11,569 nucleotides of DNA from JANWHF01 sp036276235 (GTDB lineage: Bacteria; Planctomycetota; Phycisphaerae; Tepidisphaerales; Tepidisphaeraceae). The position numbers were made by a program, and so were the translations under genes. Where the stretch lies: positions 1-11,569 of the forward strand of contig DATBDZ010000227.1 of the NCBI GenBank assembly GCA_036276235.1, written 5' to 3'. The notes under the pieces were generated by a model. The model worked only from the letters and a program-made list of their open reading frames with translations. It made no database searches and was not told where the DNA came from. This document shows, piece by piece, positions 11,515 to 11,569 of this stretch. The stretch's first letter is position 1, and each line of letters starts with the position of its first letter.

Positions 11515-11569
11515 AGGTACTCCGAAGCATCTGGCCGAATTACGAAATGGGCCAGATGCTCCGGAGTAC
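11515..11569. repeat. Dispersed inverted repeat (AAGCATCTGGCC type), reaching the window edge
   Basis: Arms 11517-11536 and 11550-11569 are reverse complements with one mismatch, around a 13-base loop. The left arm with two more bases (11515-11536) is identical to 7383-7404. The element may extend past the window. It is upstream of leuB. Confidence 0.88.

Overview
The window looks like chromosomal DNA of a planctomycete, probably of the Phycisphaerae type. The GC content is fairly high. The truncated gene at the left end starts with the planctomycete export-type motif CERLESRALMS. Gaps between genes carry many long inverted repeats of the kind common in planctomycete genomes. The phylum call is inference; there is no rRNA or other marker gene here.

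Layout. Positions 1-1520 (minus) hold most of an exported beta-propeller-like (PD40/TolB-type) protein whose C-terminus lies beyond the window; its reading frame is open to the edge, and the long plus-strand frames over it are shadows. Next, on the minus strand, a small protein (2516-2743) overlaps an MNT-type nucleotidyltransferase (1698-2519) by four bases, a layout like toxin-antitoxin pairs. Upstream lie a conserved protein with a charged coiled coil (2860-3996) and a small CBU_0592-like membrane protein (4073-4315). A gene-free stretch (4316-4749) with palindromes precedes an exported DUF2141 protein (4750-5211, plus).

Centre. leuA (5533-7086, plus) is preceded by what reads as a complete transcription attenuator: a promoter candidate, a 25-codon leader peptide with seven leucines (five of them CTT, a codon used once in leuA), an antiterminator arm lying over the leader stop codon, and an 11-bp terminator hairpin with a T tract. 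A further long hairpin sits between terminator and leuA. Downstream, 7087-7635 is gene-free and packed with three long inverted repeats. Two divergent genes, a DUF202 membrane protein (7636-8067, minus) and a conserved hypothetical protein (8202-8612, plus), lie between inverted 45-bp copies of one sequence.

Right side. A Nudix hydrolase (9672-10172) and thioredoxin reductase (8683-9690) overlap as an operon on the minus strand. After a 125-bp palindromic repeat comes leuB (10320-11387, minus), transcribed separately from leuA. The window ends inside a repeat that shares a 22-bp identity with one near 7383. leuA and leuB supply two steps of leucine synthesis (first condensation and the oxidative step); leuC and leuD are not here.

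The strongest finding is the leucine attenuator. Several genes also have a -10-like hexamer about 7-11 bases before ATG and no clear ribosome binding site, suggesting leaderless or nearly leaderless messages.
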